Of a DNA stretch of 8,767 nt, positions 1-6,660 are shown piece after piece (position 1 is the stretch's first letter; each line of letters opens with the position of its first letter). The position numbers were made by a program, and so were the translations under genes. The notes under the pieces were generated by a model. The model was not told the origin of the DNA. It saw only the letters and a list, made by a program, of their open reading frames with translations, and did no database searches. The stretch is from Clostridia bacterium (GTDB taxonomy: Bacteria > Bacillota > Clostridia > Oscillospirales > Acutalibacteraceae). The stretch spans positions 1-8,767 of the forward strand of contig CAAEBW010000076.1 of the NCBI GenBank assembly GCA_900754145.1, in the 5' to 3' direction.

Positions 1-97
1 CAACCGAGTGCCTCGGTACGCAGACGCGTATTGGGGCTTCTTCTTTTATGAGGCTTTATTTCTCGCGTTTAAGAGGCGTCTTTTTTGCTGCATCTTT
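1..97. repeat. 98-bp direct repeat, copy 1 (cut by window edge)
   Basis: First copy of a sequence repeated with a period of 98 bp; copy 2 is at 99-195 and differs at only five positions (50, 65, 74, 91 and 94 of copy 1), about 95% identity. It holds a perfect inverted repeat, ACCGAG-TGC-CTCGGT (3-17). It also has AGACGC (22-27), which can pair with GCGTCT (76-81), the latter running directly into six T residues. The period is not a multiple of three, so a reading frame crossing both copies changes frame; this argues against protein coding. The copy starts at the first base of the window, so the true unit boundary and copy number are unknown. Small-RNA, terminator-array and intergenic mobile-repeat explanations all remain open. 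Confidence 0.85.
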
Positions 98-98
98 A

Positions 99-195
99 CA
101 ACCGAGTGCCTCGGTACGCAGACGCGTATTGGGGCTTCTTCTTTTATTAGGCTTTATTTCTCACGTTTAAGCGGCGTCTTTTTTGCTGTATTTTT
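99..195. repeat. 98-bp direct repeat, copy 2
   Basis: Second copy of the unit starting at 1. The short hairpin ACCGAG-TGC-CTCGGT (101-115) and the long-range pair AGACGC (120-125) with GCGTCT (174-179) are both kept unchanged, and T residues follow at 179-184. The five substitutions fall outside these pairing segments. Similarity to copy 1 stops at about 195, where the sequence passes into an A-run that belongs to the leftward terminator. No promoter was recognised inside the unit. Confidence 0.85.
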
Positions 196-198
196 TGT

Positions 199-242
199 AA
201 AAAAATTGATAACCCTAAATCTCGCTTGAAATTTAGGGTTAT
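199..242 (-). terminator. Intrinsic terminator for the leftward gene at 312-1157
   Basis: A perfect 12-bp stem lies at ATAACCCTAAAT (209-220) and ATTTAGGGTTAT (231-242) with a 10-nt loop. Read on the minus strand, the stem is followed by CAA and then seven T residues (complement of the A-run at 199-205), the layout of a rho-independent terminator. It lies about 70 nt past the stop codon of the DUF2935-like gene, with no other gene between. Confidence 0.8.
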
Positions 243-253
243 TCGACAGACTG

Positions 254-273
254 AGCCGCGTTTGCGGCTTTTT
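254..273 (+). terminator. Intrinsic terminator, rightward
   Basis: The stem AGCCGC (254-259) and GCGGCT (264-269) encloses a GTTT loop and is followed by a run of T (269-273), then a second T-run after AC. It would stop rightward transcription entering from the repeat region or from a gene left of the window, before it runs antisense into the gene at 312-1157. With the hairpin at 209-242 it forms a convergent terminator pair. Confidence 0.75.
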
Positions 274-311
274 ACTTTTTTCTCTTGCTGCCGTTTATCT
301 GTGTTGGCTCT

Positions 312-1157
312 TCAAAACCTTTTTCCCATAACCTCTGTAAGCTCCTTTACAAGGGTATGCTCGCCTATAATATGGTCAAGAGATTTGTAAAAGCTCTGGG
401 GCATATCGGTCGGCGCGCCCGCCGCGTAAACTCCGCCGCCGCCCGCCTTGATAAGCCGTAAAAAACGCAAAAATTCGGAATTAAGGGCGCAGAACATCTC
501 AAAAACCTTTTGAAGCTCTGTTCCTGTCGGCGGTTTTTTGAGACTGCTCAAATTAAAGCAAATCAAATTAAAACGGTTTGTTATTTCGGTCAGATACTCC
601 CTTGTGTGGAGCGAGGCGGAGCGGTAAAACTTTTCGTTTCCCATCATAAGCGAGGGGTGCATCGCGCCTATTACGCTCCAAAAATACATCTGATTGTATA
701 TGCAGACAATAGGATATCCGCCCATCGGCGAAAACCGTACCGTTATAAGCCCGCGGGCTTCGTTAGGCACGCCGAAAATTGCGTTTATGTACCTCTGCTC
801 ATAAATGTAGTGGAAAATCGTCTGCTGTAAATAGGGGTAGCCGCTAAAGCCTTCGTACTTCATTCTTTCAAGCAGATTTATAAGTCTTCGGTTTTCCGAA
901 AAAAGCAGCTGCGGCTTTACGGGAAGCCTAAACGCGTCCTCGCTCTTATAGAGGGCGCTTATTTTTTTAAAGCTTTGGAGTAAATTTTCAAGCTCCTTAG
1001 TAAAATAGGGCTGCATCACCGCGGCGGTCGAGCCTTTAAGCTTTAAAAGGGTTTCGATGTGTCCCACGGTGTTTCTTGACCAGAATTCTACCGCCCTTAT
1101 CATGTCGGCGGGCAGATTTACATCCTTACAGTTTATATAATTCATATTTTCCCACAC
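312..1157 (-). CDS. DUF2935-like ferritin-like helical-bundle protein
   Basis: This predicted 281-residue soluble protein has no signal peptide. It looks like two repeated halves. The first has an EFW segment (24-26) followed by His33, and later His116-x3-Glu120. The second has YFW (158-160) with His167, and near the C-terminus an LDHIIGEH stretch with His262-x3-Glu266. This E-x-FW...H and DHxxxE layout, once per half, matches my memory of DUF2935, a clostridial and bacillar family of paired four-helix bundles thought to bind metal. The assignment is from motif recall, not a profile search, and the biochemical role is unknown. The given start is GTG at 1157. An ATG at 1145 (residue 5) is equally possible, with GGGAG lying 11 nt upstream of it. 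The gene diverges from murD and has its own downstream terminator, so it is probably monocistronic. No convincing promoter for it was seen. Confidence 0.75.
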   Translation of the reverse strand: MWENMNYINCKDVNLPADMIRAVEFWSRNTVGHIETLLKLKGSTAAVMQPYFTKELENLLQSFKKISALYKSEDAFRLPVKPQLLFSENRRLINLLERMKYEGFSGYPYLQQTIFHYIYEQRYINAIFGVPNEARGLITVRFSPMGGYPIVCIYNQMYFWSVIGAMHPSLMMGNEKFYRSASLHTREYLTEITNRFNLICFNLSSLKKPPTGTELQKVFEMFCALNSEFLRFLRLIKAGGGGVYAAGAPTDMPQSFYKSLDHIIGEHTLVKELTEVMGKRF

Positions 1158-1222
1158 TCCCGTTCTTCTTATATTTTATTCTGCAAAGTCTTTAATTATT
1201 TATTAAAAAAGCTTACTTACTG

Positions 1223-1251
1223 TTGATATTTTCCTTCACATTAAGTATAAT
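1223..1251 (+). promoter_or_regulatory. Sigma-A promoter of the murD operon
   Basis: A -35 box TTGATA (1223-1228) and a perfect -10 box TATAAT (1246-1251) are separated by the optimal 17 nt. Transcription should begin near 1258, giving a leader of roughly 43 nt before the murD start. No riboswitch-like fold or clear operator was seen in that short leader. It is the only strong promoter recognised for the six genes to its right. Confidence 0.8.
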
Positions 1252-1286
1252 AAAATAGACACGGTATGTACTTATATAATACTGAC

Positions 1287-1292
1287 AGGAGG
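1287..1292 (+). promoter_or_regulatory. Ribosome binding site that fixes the murD TTG start
   Basis: A perfect AGGAGG lies 8 nt before a TTG codon at 1301. No ATG or GTG in frame is better placed, so this site decides in favour of the unusual TTG initiation codon. Confidence 0.85.
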
Positions 1293-1300
1293 CAATCGTT

Positions 1301-2680
1301 TTGGACTGCAAGCAGTTTTTTAAACAGATTAACGGCAAAAAAATAGCGATGTGCGGCATAGGGGTAAGCAATACCCCGCTTATTATGAACTTTTTAAGCA
1401 AGGGGGCTACAGTTTACGCCTGCGACCGCAGAACCCGCGCGCAGATAGGTGCGGCGGCGGACGAAATTGAGGCGGCGGGAGCGGAGCTAAGGCTGGGCGA
1501 AGGCTACCTTGATAATTTGGAGGTTGATATTATTTTCCGTACGCCGGGTATGAACTTTAATCTGCCCGAGCTTGAGGCGGCGCGCAAAAAGGGTATCGCC
1601 GTGACAAGCGAGATGGAGGTATTTTTCGACCTCTGCCCCGCGACCATTTTTGCTGTGACGGGCTCTGACGGCAAGACCACCACCACCACCCTTATTGCAA
1701 AAATGCTTGAGGCTGAGGGCAAAACCGTCCACTTAGGCGGCAATATCGGAAAGCCCTTACTCCCCGAAATTGAAAATATAAAGCCCGAAGACTATGTTGT
1801 AGCGGAGCTTTCCTCTTTTCAGCTAATATCAATGCGTAAAAGCCCCGATGTTGCGGTTGTGACCAATGTTGCCCCCAATCACCTTGATATTCACAAGGAT
1901 ATGGACGAATATGTCGAGGCAAAAAAGAATATTTTACTCCACCAAAACGCCTTTTCAAGGACGGTTTTAAACCGCGATAACGATATAACCCGCGAGTTCA
2001 GGAAATATGTCCGCGGGCAGTCACTCTCCTTTAGTATGGAGCGCCCGCTTAAAAACGGCGCGTGGCTTGATACCGACGGAGTTATCCATATGGCGTACCG
2101 CGGAATTGACGCGCCTATTATGCACAGGAGCGAAATCGCTGTCTTGGGCGACCACAATGTTGAAAACTACCTCGCCGCAATCGCCGCGGTCTGGGGCTAT
2201 GTGGGGGTTGATACAATCAAAAAGGTTGCCAACGAGTTTAAGGGCGTCGAACACAGGATTGAGTTTGTAAGGGAGCTTGACGGGGTCAAGTATTATAACG
2301 ATTCTATAGCCTCAAGCCCGACAAGGACTATCGCGGGGCTTAAAGCCTTTGACCGTAAGGTAATGCTTATAGCAGGCGGTTATGACAAACACATTCCCTT
2401 TGAGCCGATGGTGCCTTATATTATCGATAAGGTTAAAAAGCTATACCTTTGCGGCGCTACGGCGGAAAAGATTGAAAAATGCGTCCGTGACGACAAGGCT
2501 TATAAGGGCGAGCCCGAAATTATAAGGGTTGCCGACATTGCCGAGGCGGTCGCCGCCGCACATAGAGACGCGAAATCGGGGGATATTGTAACTTTAAGCC
2601 CCGCCTGCGCGAGCTTTGACGCTTTTCCGAATTTCGTGGCAAGAGGCAATTACTTTAAGGAACTGGTAAACAAGCTGTAA
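1301..2680 (+). CDS. murD: UDP-N-acetylmuramoyl-L-alanine--D-glutamate ligase (MurD)
   Basis: Cytoplasmic ATP-dependent Mur ligase that adds D-glutamate to UDP-MurNAc-L-Ala in peptidoglycan precursor synthesis. The length of 459 residues is normal. An N-terminal Rossmann-like nucleotide-sugar domain (about 1-110, with KKIAMCGIGVS) leads into the ATPase P-loop, seen as TGSDGKTTTTT (120-130). The central domain has ELSSFQL and NHLD with His194, and Lys208 in the EAKK segment aligns with the carbamylated lysine of E. coli MurD (Lys198). The C-terminal ligase domain has EHR (317-319), NDSIASSP starting at 333 (the position of NDSKATN in E. coli), GGYDKH, and the closing SPACASFD. All expected functional elements are present, so it should be active. 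It is the first gene of a six-gene operon rather than lying in a division and cell-wall cluster. Its stop codon overlaps the next ATG by 1 nt (TAATG). Confidence 0.96.
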   Translation: MDCKQFFKQINGKKIAMCGIGVSNTPLIMNFLSKGATVYACDRRTRAQIGAAADEIEAAGAELRLGEGYLDNLEVDIIFRTPGMNFNLPELEAARKKGIAVTSEMEVFFDLCPATIFAVTGSDGKTTTTTLIAKMLEAEGKTVHLGGNIGKPLLPEIENIKPEDYVVAELSSFQLISMRKSPDVAVVTNVAPNHLDIHKDMDEYVEAKKNILLHQNAFSRTVLNRDNDITREFRKYVRGQSLSFSMERPLKNGAWLDTDGVIHMAYRGIDAPIMHRSEIAVLGDHNVENYLAAIAAVWGYVGVDTIKKVANEFKGVEHRIEFVRELDGVKYYNDSIASSPTRTIAGLKAFDRKVMLIAGGYDKHIPFEPMVPYIIDKVKKLYLCGATAEKIEKCVRDDKAYKGEPEIIRVADIAEAVAAAHRDAKSGDIVTLSPACASFDAFPNFVARGNYFKELVNKL

Positions 2681-3693
2681 TGGATATTAAGGAAATTTTG
2701 TTTTCTCTCTCCGGAAGGGACGCTATAGGCAACGTGACCGAGGCGAGCGATACCGCGCGGGAAATTTTAAGCGAATACGCCGAGACCCGAAATGTCGGAA
2801 ATTTAAGCGTTGTAGGCTTTATTAAGGGAAAAAGCGATTACACAATACTGCTGGACGCGCATATCGACCAGATAGGTATGATTGTGACCGATGTTGACGG
2901 CGAGGGCTTTTTAACCGTCTCAAATTCAGGGGGAATTGATATAAGAGCGCTCCCCGCAAGGGCGGTCACGGTTCACGGAAAAGAAAAAATCCCCGCCGTA
3001 TTTTGCAGTACGCCGCCCCACCTTGCAAAGGGTGAAACCGAGTATACGGATATTGCCGAAATAAAGCTTGATACAGGTTTAGGTAAAAAGGCAAAAGAGA
3101 TTGTATCTATAGGGGATTATGTCACCTTTTCCGCCGCTCCGACCTCGCTTTCGGGTGATTTGGTAACCGGCCGCTCCTTTGACGACCGCTCGGGGGTAGC
3201 CTGCCTTTTAGAGGTGGCAAAACGGCTTTCAAACAAGGAACTGCCGGTAAGCGTTGCGATTCTTTTAAGCGACGGCGAGGAGCTTGGTATGCGCGGGGCA
3301 ACAACCGCCGCCTTTAACATAAAAGCCGACGAGGCGATAGCCGTTGATGTAAGCTTCGGCGACGGCATAGGAATTTCTGAGACCGAGTGCGGAAAGCTTT
3401 CCGAAGGCGCTATGATAGGCGTTTCCCCCGTGCTTTGCCGAGATTTGTCGGACAGGCTTATAGGTATCGCAGAGAAAAACGGCATTAAATATCAGCTTGA
3501 GGCTATGGGCGGTAAAACGGGTACTAATGCCGATGTCATCTCGGTTTCGCGCGGAGGGGTTAAGACCTGCACGGTTTCAATCCCCCTTAGAAATATGCAC
3601 ACCGAGGCTGAGACTCTAAGCCTTCGGGACCTTAATTCGGTCTGCGACCTGCTGGAAAAATACATTTTGTCAGGGGGTCTTTTTAATGCTTGA
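2680..3693 (+). CDS. M42 family metallopeptidase (first paralogue)
   Basis: Probable cytosolic dinuclear-metal aminopeptidase of the M42 (TET/CelM/FrvX-type) family, 337 residues, a usual length. The full metal and catalytic set is visible: His61 and Asp63 in DAHIDQIG, the DDR motif (Asp168-Asp169), Glu200-Glu201 in GEELGMRGA (general base and ligand), Asp223 in AVDVSFGD, and His307 in RNMHTEAE. Two departures from the usual motifs stand out. Gln64 replaces the Glu that normally follows HxD, and the usual GGTDAGA segment reads GGKTGTNAD. Family members clip N-terminal residues from peptides and form 12-subunit tetrahedral particles; older annotations as endoglucanase are unreliable. The substrate cannot be read from sequence. 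It is coupled to murD by a 1-nt overlap and overlaps the second M42 gene by 8 nt. Confidence 0.92.
   Translation: MDIKEILFSLSGRDAIGNVTEASDTAREILSEYAETRNVGNLSVVGFIKGKSDYTILLDAHIDQIGMIVTDVDGEGFLTVSNSGGIDIRALPARAVTVHGKEKIPAVFCSTPPHLAKGETEYTDIAEIKLDTGLGKKAKEIVSIGDYVTFSAAPTSLSGDLVTGRSFDDRSGVACLLEVAKRLSNKELPVSVAILLSDGEELGMRGATTAAFNIKADEAIAVDVSFGDGIGISETECGKLSEGAMIGVSPVLCRDLSDRLIGIAEKNGIKYQLEAMGGKTGTNADVISVSRGGVKTCTVSIPLRNMHTEAETLSLRDLNSVCDLLEKYILSGGLFNA
3672..3677 (+). promoter_or_regulatory. Ribosome binding site inside the preceding gene
   Basis: AGGGGG lies 8 nt before the ATG at 3686, within the last codons of the first M42 gene. It supports the chosen start of the second M42 gene and the 8-nt overlap between them. 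Confidence 0.7.
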
Positions 3694-4693
3694 TATTTTA
3701 AGGGAGCTTACCGCACTTGACGGCGTTTCGGGCGAGGAAGATGCGGTAAGGGACTATATAATTTCAAAAATTGAGGGGCATTGCGAGTACAAAATCGACC
3801 CGCTAGGAAGTATTATCGCCTTTAAAAAGGGCAAAAACCGCTCGGTCAAAAGGCTTATGGTTGATGCTCATATGGACGAGGTCGGGCTGATTATTACCTC
3901 TGTGACCTCGGACGGATTTTTAGGTTTTTCGGCGGTGGGCGGAATAGATACCGCAGTGCTTATGTTCCGCCGAGTGAGAATAGGTAGTATAAACGGCGTT
4001 ATCACGGGCAAGCCAATACATCTGATTTCGGCGGCGGAGCGTAAAAAGCTGCCCAAAGAAGACAGCCTTTATATAGATATCGGCGCGTCCTCTAAGGAAG
4101 AGGCGTTAAAGCTTGTAAGAATCGGCGACCGCGCCGTTATCTGCGGCGAATATACCGAAATGGGCAATAAAATAAAGGCTAAAGCCATTGATGACCGCGC
4201 GGGCTGTGCGATACTGATTTCCCTTTTGACAAAGGAAAGCGACTATGATTTCTACGCAACCTTTTCGGTTCAGGAAGAGGTGGGCTTAAGGGGCGCTAAG
4301 GCGGCGGCATTTACGGTTGAACCCGACTCGGCAATAGTGCTTGAGGCTACCACCGCCGCCGATATAGCGGGGGGTGATACCTCAAAAAGGGTCTGCGTTT
4401 TAGGTGACGGCCCCGCCGTATCCTTTATGGACAGATCTACGGTATACGACCGCGCGTATTACAATGCGGCGTTAAAGAGCGGTATAAAATGTCAGCCCAA
4501 GGCGGCGGTTGCGGGCGGAAACAACAGCGGGGCAGTGCATTTAAGCCGCGGCGGGGTTAGAACCCTTGCGATTTCGGTGCCCTGTAGGTATATCCATTCC
4601 CCCTCCTGCGTGGCGGACAAAGAGGATATTGAAAACGCGGCAAGGCTCGCAGAATATATGATAAACGGCATTTGCTCGGGCGAAATCAAATGA
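3686..4693 (+). CDS. M42 family metallopeptidase (second paralogue)
   Basis: A second M42 aminopeptidase of 335 residues, clearly related to but diverged from its upstream neighbour. The N-terminus (LRELTALDGVSGEED) is a classic M42 opening, which the first copy lacks. Active-site residues are complete: His62 and Asp64 in DAHMDEVG, the DDR motif (Asp169-Asp170), Glu197-Glu198 in QEEVGLRGA, Glu220 in VLEATTA (Glu where the first copy has Asp), and His304 in RYIHSPS. The GGTDAGA segment reads GGNNSGA. Both paralogues therefore look catalytic but differ around the second-shell and substrate-pocket motifs, as expected if they prefer different N-terminal residues or assemble into a mixed particle. 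The stop overlaps the next start by 4 nt (ATGA). The substrate is unknown. Confidence 0.94.
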   Translation: MLDILRELTALDGVSGEEDAVRDYIISKIEGHCEYKIDPLGSIIAFKKGKNRSVKRLMVDAHMDEVGLIITSVTSDGFLGFSAVGGIDTAVLMFRRVRIGSINGVITGKPIHLISAAERKKLPKEDSLYIDIGASSKEEALKLVRIGDRAVICGEYTEMGNKIKAKAIDDRAGCAILISLLTKESDYDFYATFSVQEEVGLRGAKAAAFTVEPDSAIVLEATTAADIAGGDTSKRVCVLGDGPAVSFMDRSTVYDRAYYNAALKSGIKCQPKAAVAGGNNSGAVHLSRGGVRTLAISVPCRYIHSPSCVADKEDIENAARLAEYMINGICSGEIK

Positions 4694-5376
4694 TTGCTTT
4701 AACCGATTTTTTGCCCGAAGCGGGCGAGCCGAACGCGGAATATATAAGAATAAAATGCCTTTACGACTGTTATAAGGACGATAAAGATGTACTTTTCTGG
4801 GAACAGGACGGCGGCAGGGCTTATATTTCCCTTGCAAGCGGGGATATGACCGTCTTTTGTGAAAACGGCAACTATGAAGAAATAAAGGAATTTATTTCGG
4901 TAATTTCGCCGCGGAGCATTTTCGGAAGTCTTGAAGTATTAGAAAAATTAGGCTTTTCCGATATACATTCGGTGTTTGTTATGTCCCGTAAGGCGAATAT
5001 TGCGGGCGAGACGGCAGGCTATGACCTTAAAAGTCGGGAAATATATGATATTTTAAATGTAAAGGAATTTGCTTTACCTGAATACCCTTACTTTGCGGTG
5101 GACCTTTGCAGACGGCTGAACAGAGGATTAGCCGATTATTTTGCAATAAGGGATAAATGTGCCGCAGTCTCCTTTCACACGGGAAATTATGCTGTTTTGA
5201 ACGGAATTGTCAGCCGTGAAAAAGGACTTGGAACTGTAGCATTAAAGGCAATTTTACAGAAAAATTACGGCAGGGAGCTAATTGTCTGCTGTGAAGAAAA
5301 ATTAATAGGATTTTACGAAAAAAACGGATTTAAAAAATTATACAAGGCGGGATACCGGTGCAAACAACAAGCATAA
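4690..5376 (+). CDS. GNAT-like N-acetyltransferase domain protein
   Basis: Protein of 228 residues from the ATG at 4690, which forms an ATGA overlap with the preceding stop. I prefer this over an in-frame TTG at 4672, which lies inside the M42 gene. The C-terminal third carries GNAT signatures: the acetyl-CoA binding motif A as NGIVSREKGLGT (171-182) followed by a helix, and motif B as FYEKNGF (208-214). The N-terminal half is not recognised and may be a degenerate second GNAT-like half. The protein substrate or small-molecule acceptor cannot be predicted. Base composition is more AT-rich than in murD, with many TTA and AAA codons toward the end. Tight coupling on both sides implies a role shared with the M42 pair or the PLP enzyme, but this is inference. 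Confidence 0.75.
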   Translation: MIALTDFLPEAGEPNAEYIRIKCLYDCYKDDKDVLFWEQDGGRAYISLASGDMTVFCENGNYEEIKEFISVISPRSIFGSLEVLEKLGFSDIHSVFVMSRKANIAGETAGYDLKSREIYDILNVKEFALPEYPYFAVDLCRRLNRGLADYFAIRDKCAAVSFHTGNYAVLNGIVSREKGLGTVALKAILQKNYGRELIVCCEEKLIGFYEKNGFKKLYKAGYRCKQQA

Positions 5377-6644
5377 ACAGCTTTTTTAACATAGATGAAA
5401 GACTTTTAAAATTAAACGGAGAAATCACCGAAAAATGCGGAGAACGATTTCGGGAGATAGACTCGGTCACCGAATTTAACCAATTAAAGGTGCTGTCTGC
5501 CTTTATTAAAAACGGCGTGAGTGAATCGGCGATGGCAGGCTCTACGGGCTACGGCTATGATGACCGCGGGCGGGAAATTTTAGAAAAGGTTATGGCGGAT
5601 TCTATGGGCGCTGAGGACGCGCTTATGCGCCATAATTTCGTCTCGGGAACACATACGCTTACGGTAGCTCTTTTCGGTATTTTAAGACCGGGAGACAGGG
5701 TGCTTTGTCTTACAGGAAGACCCTATGATACTATAACAGGTGTCTTCGGAATAGACGAAAAGACCGACGGCTCCCTTGCCGATTTCGGGGTGAAATACGC
5801 TCAGGTTGAGTTGATGAAAGACGGCACGCCTGATATAGATGCTATAAAGGCAGAGCTTAAAGCCAACAAATACAAAATGGCATATATTCAGCGCTCCCGC
5901 GGCTACAGCACAAGACCGAGCCTTACTATAGACGGTATTGAAAGGCTCTGCGAAGCCGTGCGGGAGGCTTCCCCCGATTCGGTTATTATGGTGGATAACT
6001 GCTACGGTGAATTTACCGAGAAAAAAGAACCTACAGAGGTCGGGGCGGATATAATTGCAGGCTCGCTTATTAAAAATCCCGGCGGCGGAATTGCGCCGAC
6101 AGGCGGGTATATCGCGGGTAGGCACGAGCTTATTGAACAGTGCGCGGCAAGGCTTACCTGCCCGGGGGTCGGGCGCGAGGTGGGAGCCACCTTGGGTCAC
6201 AGCCGCGAGCTTTATATGGGGCTTTTTTCCGCGCCGCACGTTGTGGGCGAGGCGCTTAAAACCGCCGTTTACGCGGCGGCGCTATTTGAAAAATTAGGCT
6301 TTGAGGTAACCCCCCGTTACACCGAAAAGCGGGGCGATATTATCCAATGCGTGACATTAGGCTCAAGAGAGGGGCTTATCGCCTTTTGTCAGGGCATGCA
6401 GTCGGGCGCGCCTGTCGATTCATATGTTGTGCCCGAGCCGTGGGCAATGCCGGGCTACGCCGACGAGGTAATAATGGCGGCGGGTGCCTTTACCTTAGGC
6501 GCTTCAATCGAGCTTTCGGCGGACGGACCGCTTAGAGAGCCGTATGCCGCCTGGATGCAGGGCGGGCTTAATTTCCACAGCGCCCGCGCGGGGGTGCTTT
6601 TAGCGGCGCAAAAAATGCTTGAAGCGGGAAAAATAAAATTTTAA
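5358..6644 (+). CDS. Methionine gamma-lyase family PLP protein (YnbB/aluminium resistance type)
   Basis: PLP-dependent fold-type I protein, 428 residues, matching the family usually annotated as methionine gamma-lyase family or aluminium resistance protein (PF06838). Recognised segments include GSTGYGYDDRGREILE near the start of the core, FVSGTHTL (cofactor phosphate region), YIQRSRGYSTRPS, VDNCYGEF with Asp213 (pairs with the pyridine nitrogen), and GSLIKNPGGG with Lys239 as the likely Schiff-base lysine. It probably acts on a sulfur-containing or related amino acid in the cytosol; the true reaction of this family is poorly established. The GTG start at 5358 follows an AAGGCGGG-type ribosome binding site inside the preceding gene, giving a 19-nt overlap. 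A TTG or ATG alternative in the first 40 residues was not seen. Confidence 0.92.
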   Translation: MQTTSINSFFNIDERLLKLNGEITEKCGERFREIDSVTEFNQLKVLSAFIKNGVSESAMAGSTGYGYDDRGREILEKVMADSMGAEDALMRHNFVSGTHTLTVALFGILRPGDRVLCLTGRPYDTITGVFGIDEKTDGSLADFGVKYAQVELMKDGTPDIDAIKAELKANKYKMAYIQRSRGYSTRPSLTIDGIERLCEAVREASPDSVIMVDNCYGEFTEKKEPTEVGADIIAGSLIKNPGGGIAPTGGYIAGRHELIEQCAARLTCPGVGREVGATLGHSRELYMGLFSAPHVVGEALKTAVYAAALFEKLGFEVTPRYTEKRGDIIQCVTLGSREGLIAFCQGMQSGAPVDSYVVPEPWAMPGYADEVIMAAGAFTLGASIELSADGPLREPYAAWMQGGLNFHSARAGVLLAAQKMLEAGKIKF

Positions 6645-6647
6645 CAC

Positions 6648-6653
6648 GGAGTG
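6648..6653 (+). promoter_or_regulatory. Ribosome binding site of the sixth operon gene
   Basis: GGAGTG lies 7 nt before the ATG at 6661, in the 16-nt gap after the PLP gene. It supports that start and shows the last gene has its own efficient translation signal. Confidence 0.7.
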
Positions 6654-6660
6654 AAAACAT

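Noticed and set aside
1..196. CRISPR array
   Set aside because: The two units are contiguous and about 95% identical over the whole 98-bp period, with no short repeat separated by unique spacers and no cas gene nearby.
8..229. Open reading frame of 73 residues across the repeat region
   Set aside because: It runs through two direct repeats with a period that shifts the frame, so the same DNA is read in two frames. It has no ribosome binding site and is rich in Phe and Leu from T-runs, so it is not a credible gene.
510..830. Open frame of 106 residues antisense to the DUF2935-like gene
   Set aside because: It is a shadow of the real minus-strand gene; it has no ribosome binding site, domain or promoter.
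1258..1300. Riboswitch or attenuator in the murD leader
   Set aside because: The leader is only about 43 nt and contains no clear stem-loop or terminator.
4672..4689. TTG start six codons upstream for the GNAT-like gene
   Set aside because: The ATG at 4690 gives the common ATGA coupling with the M42 stop, and the TTG adds six residues with no family support.
5682..6239. Open frame of 185 residues antisense to the PLP gene
   Set aside because: It lies fully inside a gene with strong family motifs on the other strand, has no recognisable domain, and follows from the codon composition of the real gene.
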